NCBI RefSeq assembly: GCF_030272615.1
Contig: NC_081414.1
Span: 826,734,896-826,798,895, forward strand
DNA length: 64,000 bases
DNA from: Cryptomeria japonica
Lineage: Eukaryota; Streptophyta; Pinopsida; Cupressales; Cupressaceae
Reading direction: 5' to 3'
Shown here: positions 11,427 to 21,700 of the stretch, one piece after another
Numbering within the stretch: position 1 is the first letter of the stretch
Layout: the number at the start of each line of letters is the position of its first letter
Program-made: the position numbers and the translations under genes
The notes under the pieces: generated by a model
Database searches by the model: none
Told to the model about the DNA's origin: nothing
The model's input: the letters and a program-made list of their open reading frames with translations, nothing else

Positions 11427-11443
11427 GTCTATCTTATAGACTA
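11427..11443 (-). promoter_or_regulatory. Possible TATA box of antisense PMD gene
   Basis: The palindrome GTCTATAAGATAGAC lies 65-80 bases upstream of the predicted first ATG at 11363 on the minus strand. Its position suits a plant TATA box for the antisense transcript. It is weak evidence alone. Confidence 0.3.
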
Positions 11444-11670
11444 CCCTAGCCCTAGCCCTTGTTTCCCGAGTCAGTCTTCGTTATCCTGTGACTTTGTCAC
11501 TTTATCTGGTCAGTCCATTCTAGCCTTTCTTTCTTATCGAGAGATTGTCTGTGGTCTTTTCACACATTTTCATCCAATCTCTCGAGGGGGCATATTATTC
11601 CCATCTTGGGGCAACTCTGTATCAGTTCATATTATCTTCTTTGAAACAACGCGACAAGCCGCATTGTCTC

Positions 11671-11684
11671 AAAGAGGGGCAAAA
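11671..11684 (+). promoter_or_regulatory. Polypurine tract of the Tat element
   Basis: AAAGAGGGGCAAAA lies directly against the LTR start TGTAGACACC at 11685. It is the expected plus-strand DNA primer site and fixes the 3' LTR boundary. The 500 bases before it (11163-11670) hold only the antisense first exon and no sense gene. Confidence 0.85.
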
Positions 11685-11703
11685 TGTAGACACCCAAAAT
11701 TGT

Positions 11704-11946
11704 CCAGTCTAATTAAATAAATATTTTATTTGTTTAATTATCTAAGCTTAATTCTTCTATTAATTAAATAAATCTTTATTTATTTAATTAATTCATTTAT
11801 CCTCTTCTAGCCTTATTTCTCATTTAAGTAAATACATTTATTTATTTAAATTATCCTTTTCCTAAATTAAATAAATATCTTATTTATTTAATTGATCCCA
11901 CTTCTTCTATTAATTAAATAAATCTTTATTTATTTAATTAATTCAT
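11704..11946. repeat. AT palindromes and 43-bp exact direct repeat in LTR U3
   Basis: Segments of the form TTAAATAAAT...TTTATTTAATT recur about five times, each able to fold on itself. One 43-base segment beginning CTTCTATTAATTAAAT is repeated exactly at 11754-11796 and 11904-11946. Confidence 0.75.
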
Positions 11947-12112
11947 TAACCTTTTCTACCCATGACACATGTCATTCATCTCTTAATTCATACACTACCA
12001 ACCCTTTTCATTATTTTATTATTTCTTCTACCTATCCTCTAATCATAGCCGACCTCCTTTTACACCTCTCAATCTTATCCCTCCATTTCATATTGTGTCT
12101 TCTATATAAGGA

Positions 12113-12120
12113 GATTCTTC
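12113..12120 (+). promoter_or_regulatory. TATA box in Tat 3' LTR
   Basis: TATATAAG lies between the AT-rich U3 and a leader-like stretch that contains CAAACCCTAATCAATC. It is the likely element promoter. Confidence 0.6.
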
Positions 12121-12495
12121 CTTCATTATCAAACCCTAATCAATCATTCTAATCAATTGATGCACTTGACTACACTACGATCCTACTTGCAACCACATTC
12201 TGTTCTTTGTTGAGCTCTTGTGCACATAAAATCTGAGAGCAAATATATCAAGCAAGATCAATGGAGATAGGAAGAATGGAGATCCAAACCCTATTGGACA
12301 TGTGATGGTATAATCTTTGTGATTTCATTTGATTTGCATTGTCTTAGGTAATCTTCATATGTTATGGTGGATCTTTGTTGTTGTTAGGCTAGGGTTTTTG
12401 TGGTTGAATTCATTTAGCCTTTCAATATCGTTATTATTGTTATCCATTTTCACCATATATAGGTGTTGTTATTGCATAGCAATAGGGTTCCTGCA

Positions 12496-12946
12496 CCTCT
12501 TTTACGTATACAGATCAAGTAGAATGTTTGATTAGAATTGTGAACCATGTGCTCATTCCACTGTAGCTTATGACAGTTCAATATATCATTGTTATTGTTT
12601 GTTTTTGAACACTGAATCTGAAATGAATTAACAACAAAAAAATAACAAATAAAAAAATCAATTAAAAAACAATAGACTTGTGTTACACTTTCATGGCAGA
12701 TGTGTAATAAGTTGGATGCAGGACGAGGAGTGGTGAGTGATGGAGTTATCTTCCCAAAACATGGATTCCCAATTGCCAGGTAACCTACCACCCAAGTGCC
12801 CAGTTTAGTGAACATGTCAACTTTAGTGAACATGTTAACTTTTATATTGTACATAATGTTATTCATGCAAAAATGCAATAGATACCTGTTCATTTCATGT
12901 TGGCATAAACTATTGTTTCCTGCATTTTTCATGTTGTCTTGCCCAC
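12496..12946. other. No gene seen
   Basis: The minus-strand frames here show no family motifs. A possible splice donor, CCAG|GTAACC, occurs near 12778 and a possible acceptor, TTTGCAAG, near 12983 on the plus strand. They would belong to the coiled-coil pseudogene that follows. Confidence 0.4.
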
Positions 12947-13639
12947 ATGTCTACTGATACTTCTTTTTTGGCATTGTTTGCAAGGATGGCAATGGGAAGA
13001 GTAGGGACAGGAAAAAGAAAGGGCGTTGAAACATCTGTTTTGAAGAACGAAACGCCTACTATGAATTCAAAGGTGAATGGGATGCCCGATGTTCTCACCT
13101 CTGACGATAGTTTAGGGAAGTCTGCAAGACAACCACCACCACCCTTTGCAGACTGGAACGATGGGCTGGACAAAATGAAGTTTGATGCCATGCATGTAGA
13201 ACTGCTAATGCAGAAGGTCAAAATGGCCCACGCTAAAAATGAAAGGTTGAAGGGGATTGTTTCTGATCTTGAATGGAGATTCACTAAAGTGAAAAGGAGA
13301 TGCACTGAACTCAATAAGAAATACATGGAACTCAATAACAAGGTCATGTACTTCGACGATAAGAATATGGACCTTGAGCTAGAAGTGCATGAACTGCAGA
13401 TGGCGAATGAGAGACAAGAGGTTGTGCGTGAGGTGTGAGATAAAAGAAACAAAATCATAAGTGACCAGATGCAGGGCATGCTAAATGTTTGTGCACAACG
13501 CCCTCAGTACTACAAATAGAGGTACGAGGAGGTGTCTGCCTCTGTAACCGATGAAGATGATGGGAATGATGTGGCCCCCCTTACTCCAATCACTGGGGGA
13601 AACAAAATTCATTTAAATACTCAACATCTGCCTCCATAA
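12947..13639 (+). pseudogene. Unknown coiled-coil protein, decayed 3' exon
   Basis: The plus-strand frame from ATG 12947 runs to a final TAA at 13637, with stops at 13436 and 13517. Both are one transition from Arg or Gln codons. The first 60 residues are basic and low in complexity. Residues 80-160 form a clear coiled coil (KNERLKGIVSDLEWRFTKVK, then LELEVHELQMANERQ). The tail is acidic (DEDDGND). A poly(A) signal AATAAA follows at 13693-13698. An acceptor-like TTTGCAAG just after the nominal start suggests the exon may really begin near 12984. I do not recognise the family. Gag-like or kinesin-like helices are possible, but nothing supports either. Confidence 0.5.
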
Positions 13640-14209
13640 GGGGCTTGTACTGTTACAAAAGTTTTCTAGATGTATATTGCTGACCCCTATTGAATAAAAC
13701 GTCAACAGTGGTGTAGACTATTTGTAATCAGACATATTCTTTCATTTAAGAAAACACTTTGTATGCTTCATGAATGGTTATTTTCAATAAATGTGATTGA
13801 ATTCACTTAAACAACTTCAATGGTTAATGTTTGGTTTCTTGTACACTTTTTCATGCTTTCTGAATGGTTATATGTGGCTTTTCTACACGTCTTGTATGAT
13901 GAATGGTTTTGGCACTTCTCTTAATGACTTTTGAATCAGTCTTGGCGAACAAATGGGAATGATCGATAGATCAAATTCCCCTACACTTTAGGCTTCTCTA
14001 AACCAAGGCGGGTGAACCTATACCGGAAACCTAAATCTGTAGGTTAAAGGTTTTTATATAGTGGATTTAAAAGAACTAGTAATTGTATGATGGCAATTTT
14101 TCTTAACTTCCACCTACTTATAATAGTTTCTTATTGAAAATTGAAAAATGCTTATTTATAAATAAAGGATAAACTGAATCACAAGTACATAAGATAGCAC
14201 ATCAAATTA
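13640..14209. other. Intergenic; contains module shared with 38985-39200
   Basis: No coding frame. The stretch 13930-14040 matches, in reverse orientation, 38995-39130. Shared words include CTACACTTTAGG and GGCGGGT. The module lies on the same side of both ORF-K copies. Confidence 0.6.
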
Positions 14210-14600
14210 ATCTAGTTAAATATATTTATCATAGGGAACTGATCAACCAATTGAAAGGTAGATACCATCAGAGATAAAGAAATACTTTATTTTTATATTG
14301 AGAATGAAAGATGAAATCAATTGGTCTCAACACATATTGTCCTCCTCCAACTTAGTATTTCCAAAAACAACATGCATAAGTACCACATAGGATATTGTCT
14401 TTAAAAAGTAATAGAAAATGAACACTATCCCCTCTTTCTAGAAAGATCCCCTACATATAAATGAGGATTCAGTTCCATAATGAAAAGGCATACCCTTTCA
14501 TTTGGAATCCAACAAACTAAACCTAACTAAAAACTAAGAAGCTAACTAACTAAACTAACTTGACTACTGGACTCATTACATAAAACATTAAAAAATAACA
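14210..14600 (-). repeat. Flanking module R, minus-oriented copy
   Basis: In reverse complement this reads ...AGTTTTTAGTTAGG, AATGAAAGGGTATGCC, then a TATA-like ATTTATATGTAGGGG. It is a diverged copy of the modules at 14690-15110 and 38378-38770. Relative to the minus-strand ORF-K copy 1 it has the same orientation and side as module 38378 has to ORF-K copy 2, so it probably belongs to that element. Confidence 0.6.
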
Positions 14601-14689
14601 GTTTGAAATATTTGGGAAAAAATTTAATCTTCAAGGGCCTTGCCACATTTCTTCGGCATATTTAGAAGTGCGGTCAGAGGGTGGATGGA

Positions 14690-15110
14690 AAAAGTTAATT
14701 TTTTTCATTGTAATATGTTTTGTAATGTTTCTAGTTTTCATAGTAGTTAGGGAGTTATTAGTTAGGTTTTTGTTAGTTTTTAGTTTATACTGATGAAAGG
14801 GTGTGTCCTTTCATTTTTGTCTTTTGACTCAAATATGTATAAGGAGTCATTTTGTATGTAGAGGGGGTTACAATTTTACACATTGTTTGTTGGGATTGCT
14901 AGTATTGCGTTAAGGAAAGTCTATAGGAATGAAAAGTTATTTTTATGCAAACAAGAACATCATGAAGTACTTGTGAGTTTGCAGCTTTTGTATATCTTTT
15001 TATTCCAAAACTAATATATAAGATTCGTTGTTTTATCTTTAGATCATTTTGTGTTACATTGTGTTGATGAATCAAGTCCTTTGGATAAATCTAATGAGAC
15101 AACGGTTCAT
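14690..15110 (+). repeat. Flanking module R, plus-oriented copy
   Basis: Matches 38378-38770 along some 400 bases. Shared words are AGGTTTTTGTTAGTTTT, GATGAAAGGGT, AGGAGTCATTTT/AGAGTCATTTT, TCTATAGGAATGAAAA/TCTATAGAAATGAAAA and TTGGATAAATCT. It stands head to head with the inverted copy at 14210-14600. The TATA-like stretch and CTTTCATT words suggest a promoter-bearing LTR, but no partner was found that would prove LTR pairing. Confidence 0.65.
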
Positions 15111-15549
15111 CGGGATATGTCGTCCCGATTTATATTTCCCTCTGCAAAACCTTTCTTTTATCTCAGTAATGTATTCTTCTTCATAAATATTAAATATAGA
15201 TCAATGAGTATTTAACTAGTTAAGCTTTAGCACACAAATAAGATGAAGTATAACACACAAATAAGACGAAGTATAACAAACAAACTAAAATTAAAAGTAA
15301 CACTTCATATATATGTGAGAAGTTTTCTGATTCTTCTATTGATTTCACCACTGAAATGAGGTACAACATACTGTTACAGTATTCTCAGAAGATCTACTCT
15401 ATTTTGTATTGGTCTTGGTTTATCCCTTTTATACAAAATTGGGATAAGCAACAAGGTTTAGATCATTACAAGACACCTCTTCATAACTAATTGACATAAT
15501 GGAGAAATGAGAAATGCAAATTTGAAGAATATTGCAACTCTCAGATTCC
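15111..15549. other. AT-rich, no gene seen
   Basis: It holds a small tandem duplication near 15233-15283 (words ACACAAATAAGA and GAAGTATAACA). Nothing else recognised. Confidence 0.4.
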
Positions 15550-18500
15550 CAACTGGCAATCTTTGTTATCAGTTTGCAGGCACATTCAGATGAGTCACTT
15601 CCCATTGGTACACTTCATAATCATTGGGCCACTGAAAGTTCAAAATGATGGGCATGTTCATCAAATGATATTTCCACCTCTTGTATGTTAAATTCCTCAT
15701 CTCTGCAACAAACCTGGCGTAACCAAAATCCACATTTATAATCCCATCTTGAAACACATGAAAGCTCTCAACATTGATATCTCCTTCCTCCTTCAAATGT
15801 GCAGTGATCTTTCATATAATCTGGGTGAAGTCTCTCTTCCAATCATCGAAGTCCCAGATATGCTTGTCATTATCCGTGATACGAGGGATAGTCCAATGCT
15901 CAAATGTGTGGAAATAATCATTTTTTTCTCTCACCTTTTTCTCCATACTTCTGACATCATTGAGTCCACTTTTGATTGTTTGCACCATTTGCCAGGTTTC
16001 TTTTATTTTGGGTTCAGCATCAGGGTTTCTCTAAGTCACCTTGCGTAGCATTTCCAATGTCACATATGTAGGTTGCCACCTATTTGAAAGGTTTTCCAAT
16101 TTTGGCCTATTCTCTTTGAACACTTCTAACATCTTCAACAAAGTCTGATAACTTTCAATATCTCTTCCAATTTCTCAACTATAAAGTTGACCCTGTGTAG
16201 GAGAATTTGTTCAAAAACTTGTAGATTTTTTTGTGCCATTTTGTGTAGGATCTCCTCGTTGGCCACCCTCATTTCCTGTATCTCTTTCTTGTATTTCTTC
16301 TTTTCTTCAGTCCACTCTTTGTTGTCACTTGTTTCATCAATTTTATTTGAAGGGGCATGTGTATGCAGAATGATTGCCTTATTTTGATTGTAAGGCTAAC
16401 CTTCCAGCTTTCCTCACAACATAGAATTCTCAATACATAACCTGTTTATTTCATTATTCATACTCTTTTTCCCAACCTCTAGTTTGTGTAACTTTCCTTC
16501 CAATTTCTTTACTACGTCCCTCGTAAACATTGCAAAGTGCATGGTCATTGTAGCGGCCTCTAATGGAGATGTTTCTTTTATGGATTTGAAAAGTGTTGCC
16601 CCCTAACATTCCTTTACCGAATCAACCAACTTCGGCTAACGAGTAGTTTTTGAGCTCACCCATAAGGCTAATATCACAGTTTTGGGATTATAACCTGTTC
16701 CACTCACCCTTTCATATGAATCAAATTCAACAATTAGCATTGGATCATTCTGTTGCCTGACCTGATCCAACAAGAACGTTTATTTCAAGGTCATTCCTGG
16801 AATTATGAGCATGCTACTATTTAAAACCATTTCTCTTGCTTCTGCAAGGGTCAAGTCTGTTTCATCCAATCTCATTTCTTTCAAAGTTTGAGCAATCACC
16901 TCTTCATGTTTCCTTTCATCTACTCCCCCTAGGTTCACTTATTTCCTCTCTTCAAATTCCTTCATTTTTGTCTTTAATCAGAAATCTTTAAATTCCTGAC
17001 TATGGATGAAATTGTCATCATCAAGGTACCTCATTGACATGGCCACTCTTTCATCGCTAGTATTGACATGATTTGCCTCTTTTCTTACTTGGGCCTCATA
17101 GCCATGCACCTCTTCCTGGTACCTAGGTGGAACCATATTTGATTGATCAGATGACTCCTCTGTCTATGGTGCCCTCAATGCAACAACAACTTCAAGTGTA
17201 TCATCCTGCTCTTCATGCACTTCTCTTGTGGATTTTTTATCTGTTACCTTTTGAATCACAACCCCTATGGGTTTCTTTGGTGGACCCTCAGCCTTTTCTG
17301 GTGGGCCTTCCACACCTTATGATTTGTAATAAATATTTTCAAAATTTTGTAAACACGGTTCTTTTCTCTCCAACCCATCAGTCACACCAGCATAGAACCC
17401 AGGGAAAGATGGATCCTTTTGTTTCTTTTCCTCTTCAACTCTTACTATGATTTCCCACTTCTTCCTTCTATCCATAATTTGTCCATTTGATATGAGATTT
17501 CTGATCAGGTCTTCTTCTATCAGTAACTCATGTGAAACTAACTTAATAACATAACTAATGTGGTTTTCAGGATCACACATTCTTTCCTTACCATGTCTCG
17601 GCTTGAAATTGATGTTTAAGTAACTTTGTAACTTTTCGAGCATGTTAGATCTGATTGAGAATCCACCAAATGTCACATGATGAGGTGTAAATGACCCTTT
17701 CTCCTTGGAACAATAAACTCCCTTTCCAACCATAACATCTGCCATATAAATTTCAAAAATGCAAGCCTCTCTGGTAAAAACATGGACAACAAATGGTGAG
17801 TCTGGGGATAACCATAGACCCTAATAATAGTATTTTCACCCATGTAAAACCAATCTACAAAATTTTGAGTCTGACCCTTCTCAGGGTCATAGGCCAAAGG
17901 TTTCAATACTTTCCTTATTCCAGGAGACAAATTGTCAACCACTTCATGGAAAACAACAAGAATACTACAAACAAAGGAGTCGCGGAAGACCTTGTAATCT
18001 AAATCCCTACATCTCTTATCCCACAACTAACACCAAAGCCGAACTGGGAGCCTGTATCCATTTTTGTCCACTATTCATAGCTTCAATCTTTTTGCAAATG
18101 CCTGCCCTTTTTGAAACAAGATAAGATGACATAATAAGGAATAGTGGTGGAAAACAGTGCTTTTCTTCTCCTTCGACGCCACCAACTGCCCTCATATTCT
18201 CCTCTCAATTTTTGAAGAAAAATCAAACTCCACATTGACATCCAAGTTTTGAATTCTCATATCCATGTACATAAAACTCGCTGGCATCCTCCCCCAGAAT
18301 CTGACACAAGGCAAAGTAGGTTTTCTAGAAATACCCAAGGAAATCATCAACGGGGAATGACTCGCTCCCTATAACCATCAACCGTTGGTTCTTCAAACCC
18401 CTTCTCCTATAATATGGGAGCTCATATTTCCTGTATGTCCTCAAAAACCTATCATAGTCCATTTTAAATTGTTCTAGGTCTACCTTAGTGAGGGCTTCTT

Positions 18501-18990
18501 TGTTTAATGTGAAACAATCAATAATCGCAGACCTTGTAATTAATTACCACCAAAGGTTTCCCACTTGGCATCCTCACAACATTAGTGACGGGGTTGTAAT
18601 TGTCATCCAATACCTGAATCAACTCATGGTCTATAAACACATTTGGCACAATTAATCTAGCTACATCGTATATCCAAGCATTTGATATTGGAATTTTCTC
18701 ATTTCTATATTTTTATAGAAAAACCAAAACAAGTCTTTTCTGAGAACTGGGATTAAAGCATCTCTACAACCCTCTAAAGTGTCTTTAAAAACACACTTGG
18801 CTGATTTATCTGTAGAACTAGGCAATGCATCTAACACTGATTTTTACATAGGCCTCTTGGCTGGGTTTACCATCCTAGGTTTTTTTTCTGGGCTGACCTC
18901 CCGTTTTGCACTTTCTCCGTCCCCGGTTTCCCCTTTTTGTTTAGGCATTTTTTCTCCATATTTATCACTTGCAAACACACATCTATAGAT
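15550..18990 (-). pseudogene. ORF-K copy 1, unknown retroelement-associated protein, decayed
   Basis: Reverse reading begins MPKQKGETGDGESAKR near 18944 and breaks into pieces by stops and frameshifts. It is homologous to the plus-strand ORF at 35466-38345. ARLIVPNVFIDHELIQVLDD (~18660) aligns with GKLVVPNAFVNIQLMKTLAG. LWDKRCRDLDYKVFRDSFV (~18025) aligns with LWDSWFMRSHYIKLEEFLV. RVYGYPQTHHLLSMFLPERL (~17815) aligns with the RVFGFEGAPYVLLKP region, and the following FTPHHVTFGGFSI block also matches. The best-preserved stretch is 17317-18026. The far end (15569-15796) has no clear match in copy 2. No catalytic motif is seen. The repeated occurrence implies an element-borne gene, possibly gag-like, but its function is unknown. 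Confidence 0.6.
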
Positions 18991-19256
18991 ATCAGGTTGA
19001 AGGAGAGACTGTATACTTGCAAGTTTCCTCCCAATTTTGTCCCCGAATTTTGCTGCCGACCCTCACGAATTTCCATCCTCGAATGATAATTTGGAGCTGA
19101 AAATAGGGTTATCAGTTATGAAATGTTTAAGTTGCATTGTCCATTAATTGTGCAATTTTTAAGTTGTGTTGTCGATCACTTATGTCCTCAAAAACATGTC
19201 ATACTCCATTTTAAATTTCTTTGGCCTCATGAAATGATGAAAGTCTCTAAGATAGT
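18991..19256. other. Junction between ORF-K copy 1 and satellite
   Basis: No gene. A fragment near 19200-19240 (ATACTCCATTTTAAATTTCT, then CTCATGAAATGATGAAA) resembles words within ORF-K copy 1 near 18460 and within the satellite units, suggesting small rearrangements here. Confidence 0.35.
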
Positions 19257-20135
19257 GTGTTATGCGCCTTCGCTAATTCGCAGACTGCTTGACCACCATT
19301 TCCTTTGTCTTTTTGCCCCGCAAATCAATGAAATCAATTAACACAACGTGTTAGTCGATTTCACCATTTCGTGGGGCAAAAGGAAAAGGTGGCCAAGCAG
19401 TCCACGAATTAGTGAAATCAACAAACATGACGTGTTAGTCAATTTTGCCATTTTGTAGGGCAAAAGGAAATGGCAGCCAGGCAGTTCGTGAATCAACGAA
19501 ATCAAGTAAGACACCATGTTAGTCGATTTCGTTGATTCGCAGACTGCCTGGCCGATATTTTATTTCATCCATGAATAAGAAAATTAGACTAAAATGCCCT
19601 GTTAGTCCATTTTGCCATTTCATGGGGCAAAAGGAAATGGTGGCCAGGTAGTCCGCGAATCAACAAAATCGACTAACACAATGTCTTACTCGATTTCGCT
19701 AATTCATGGACTGCTTGGCCAACATTTTATTTAATCCGTGAATCAGTGAATTGGACTAACATGCTGTGTTAGTCAATTTTGCCATTTTGCAAGGAAAAAG
19801 GAAATGGCGGCCAGGCAGTCTACGAATCAGTGAAATCGAGTAAGACATCATGTTAATCGATTTTGTTGATTCATGGACTGCCTAGGCAACATTTTATTTC
19901 ATTGGCGAATCAGTGAAATCAACTAACACGATGCCTTGCTTGATTTCACTGATTCACAGACTATGTGGCCACCGTTTCCTTTTGCCTCGTGAAATGATGA
20001 AATCGACTAACACCGTGTGTTAGTCTAATTCATTGATTTGCAGATGAAATAAAATGTTGGCCAGGAAGTCCACAAATCAACGAAATCGAGTAAGATGTCG
20101 TGTTAGTCGATATTGCTGATTCACAAACTGTCTTT
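19257..20135. repeat. Satellite of ~84-bp units in alternating orientation
   Basis: Unit starts, marked by TGTTAGTC or a close variant, fall at 19349, 19433, 19517, 19600, 19684, 19767, 19851, 19934, 20018 and 20101, giving spacings of 84, 84, 83, 84, 83, 84, 83, 84 and 83. An earlier partial unit begins near 19257. Units are of two kinds. One reads CCATTTTG..GGGCAAAAGGAAATGG then CCAGGCAGT. The other is essentially its reverse complement, GACTGCCTGGCC.. then a variant ATTTTATTTCAT. Junctions read GACTAACAC..TGTTAGTC, so neighbouring opposite units form palindromes of about 167 bases. No ORF of note. Confidence 0.88.
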
Positions 20136-20759
20136 AGCATGTTTGACATCTTTGTCGATAATTTCTATTATATGTAATTTATGTTCCTTGTCGATCACTT
20201 ATGAAATTATTTTATACTATCTACTAGTGTTATACATAGAGTCTAGTGTTGTCTTCAATTATCTTACCCCATTCCCTTTGATGACATGTAATGGATTATT
20301 TATATCGTAACAATAATGCATTTCTAAAACCTAACCACTTTAATTAATCTTGTTGATATATCTTAAATGAATAATTGACATACTTGCATCATCATGAAGG
20401 AGAGAAAATTGTCTTCAATCCAAGTCTTCGCAATTTGCACATCTACATTCCATATCTCACATCTTAATTTCATTACATATCAAAATTGCATTATTACAGA
20501 AATCAATGCTATTCCTTTTAGAGTAGACTTAATGATATGACATGTTTAGAGAAAGGATTATATTTATTAGATTTAAATTAACATATAAAGTGTATTGGTT
20601 TGTAGACATATAAAGTGTATAGAGACAAACATATAAATTGTAAACATAACTGACACAAACATATAAATCGTAAACAATCGAGACAAATGACGTACGAAGA
20701 TCGGCTATGTAACCATAGAAATGAATTGTTTTATAAAAAGAGCATAGTCATATAGGAAT
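20136..20759. other. AT-rich, no gene seen
   Basis: Three or four copies of ACAAACATATAAATYGTAAACA-like words occur between 20585 and 20690. Otherwise nothing recognised. Confidence 0.45.
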
Positions 20760-21700
20760 AGTTATACAATTTTAATGAGAGGACCTCCTCTGCATTGGGA
20801 ATCTACTCTATATCCTGACAAACCTCGGTGTTGGCCGAGGACTATCATAGCCAGTGAAAAAGTGGATGTAGCCATAATAAGGAGGTTCCATGGAAATAAT
20901 GTCATGACATCCTCAATACTCTCATCGAAGCGTGGCACCAGGGCCTGTCCACATCTCCAAAGGGGTTTATCAGCACACATTATCTGAAATCGAGGGAGAG
21001 TGACTGGTTAGTACGTAAGGGTGAACACTGGCCATAGTCACCTATACAAAGTGACTGTCACTGGAGTCGACGTTCGGACGAACAACAACACCTCTTCTAT
21101 GTGGATAGTGTACATATTTTCCTCGATATAATGTCTTCCAATTCGAACGGTCCACTCACTAGCCTGTCTGGGAGTTATCATTCAGCTAATATCTGCAATA
21201 AGGATATCCAAGAGGCACTGAAATAAGGCAGACTCCTCGTCATTCTCTGCCAACCTCTGTAGCAGTCTGCAGATACATACAATAAGAGTGTTAGTAATAT
21301 AACTATAACATTCAATAAATGTAAGAAATAAGAGTGTTAAGCACTAAAAAAATGCAAGACATAATCACACCATAAGAGTATTAATTATTTAACTAGAGCA
21401 TTAGATAAATTGAAGACATAAAAGTGTAATACTGAAAAATTAAGTTGCATAAAACTATGCCTGTCGCCTGACGTGTATGTGAAATCCATTGAGGGATAAA
21501 AAATAGCGAAAAAATGGACTTGCATACAAAGATACATTATAAAAGATGGTTAGGGACAGTAATAGTAAACATTACAATGCAAAAACAATAAACAAAGTTG
21601 TTCCATATTACACAATAGGTTGAATGAAGAATGGCTAAACATTAAGCACATATATGACATACTTACAAACAAAAATCTTAATTTGAACAAATAATACCAA
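20760..21700 (-). other. Possible decayed exons downstream of MULE gene
   Basis: Reverse reading shows short open stretches: MCADKPLWRCGQALVPRFDE near 20980 and LQRLAENDEESALFQCLLDI near 21255. They look protein-like in composition but match no family I know. They may be further 3' exons of the MULE-like pseudogene or an unrelated host-gene fragment. Confidence 0.25.

Larger units (their letters stand above)
1..12495 (+). mobile_element. Ty3/gypsy LTR retrotransposon, Tat lineage, 5'-truncated by window edge
   Basis: Gag, protease, G-patch, RT, RNase H, a second (archaeal-type) RNase H and integrase follow one another on the plus strand. They are followed by an antisense PMD gene, a polypurine tract (11671-11684) and an LTR starting TGTAGACACC at 11685. 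The dual RNase H and the RT motif ending LKNAGATYQRAM are known marks of the Tat/Ogre branch. The window opens inside gag, so the 5' LTR and primer site are not visible and target duplications cannot be checked. The 3' LTR end near 12495 is a guess from a CA dinucleotide. From about 740 to 6010 the coding region stays in one frame broken mostly by stops, which indicates point-mutation decay rather than rearrangement. Confidence 0.9.
11685..12495 (+). repeat. 3' LTR of the Tat element
   Basis: It starts TGTAGACACC right after the polypurine tract. The U3 part is AT-rich with palindromic repeats (see 11704-11946). A TATA box, TATATAAG, is at 12113-12120, and about 140 bases beyond it the sequence becomes leader-like. 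The partner 5' LTR is outside the window, so the 3' end cannot be fixed by comparison. TTCCTGCA near 12495 is a possible end. Confidence 0.75.

Noticed and set aside
12947-13438. Intact small gene
   Set aside because: Homology-like coding continues past the stop at 13436 to 13637 with another stop, so the short frame is a piece of a decayed exon.
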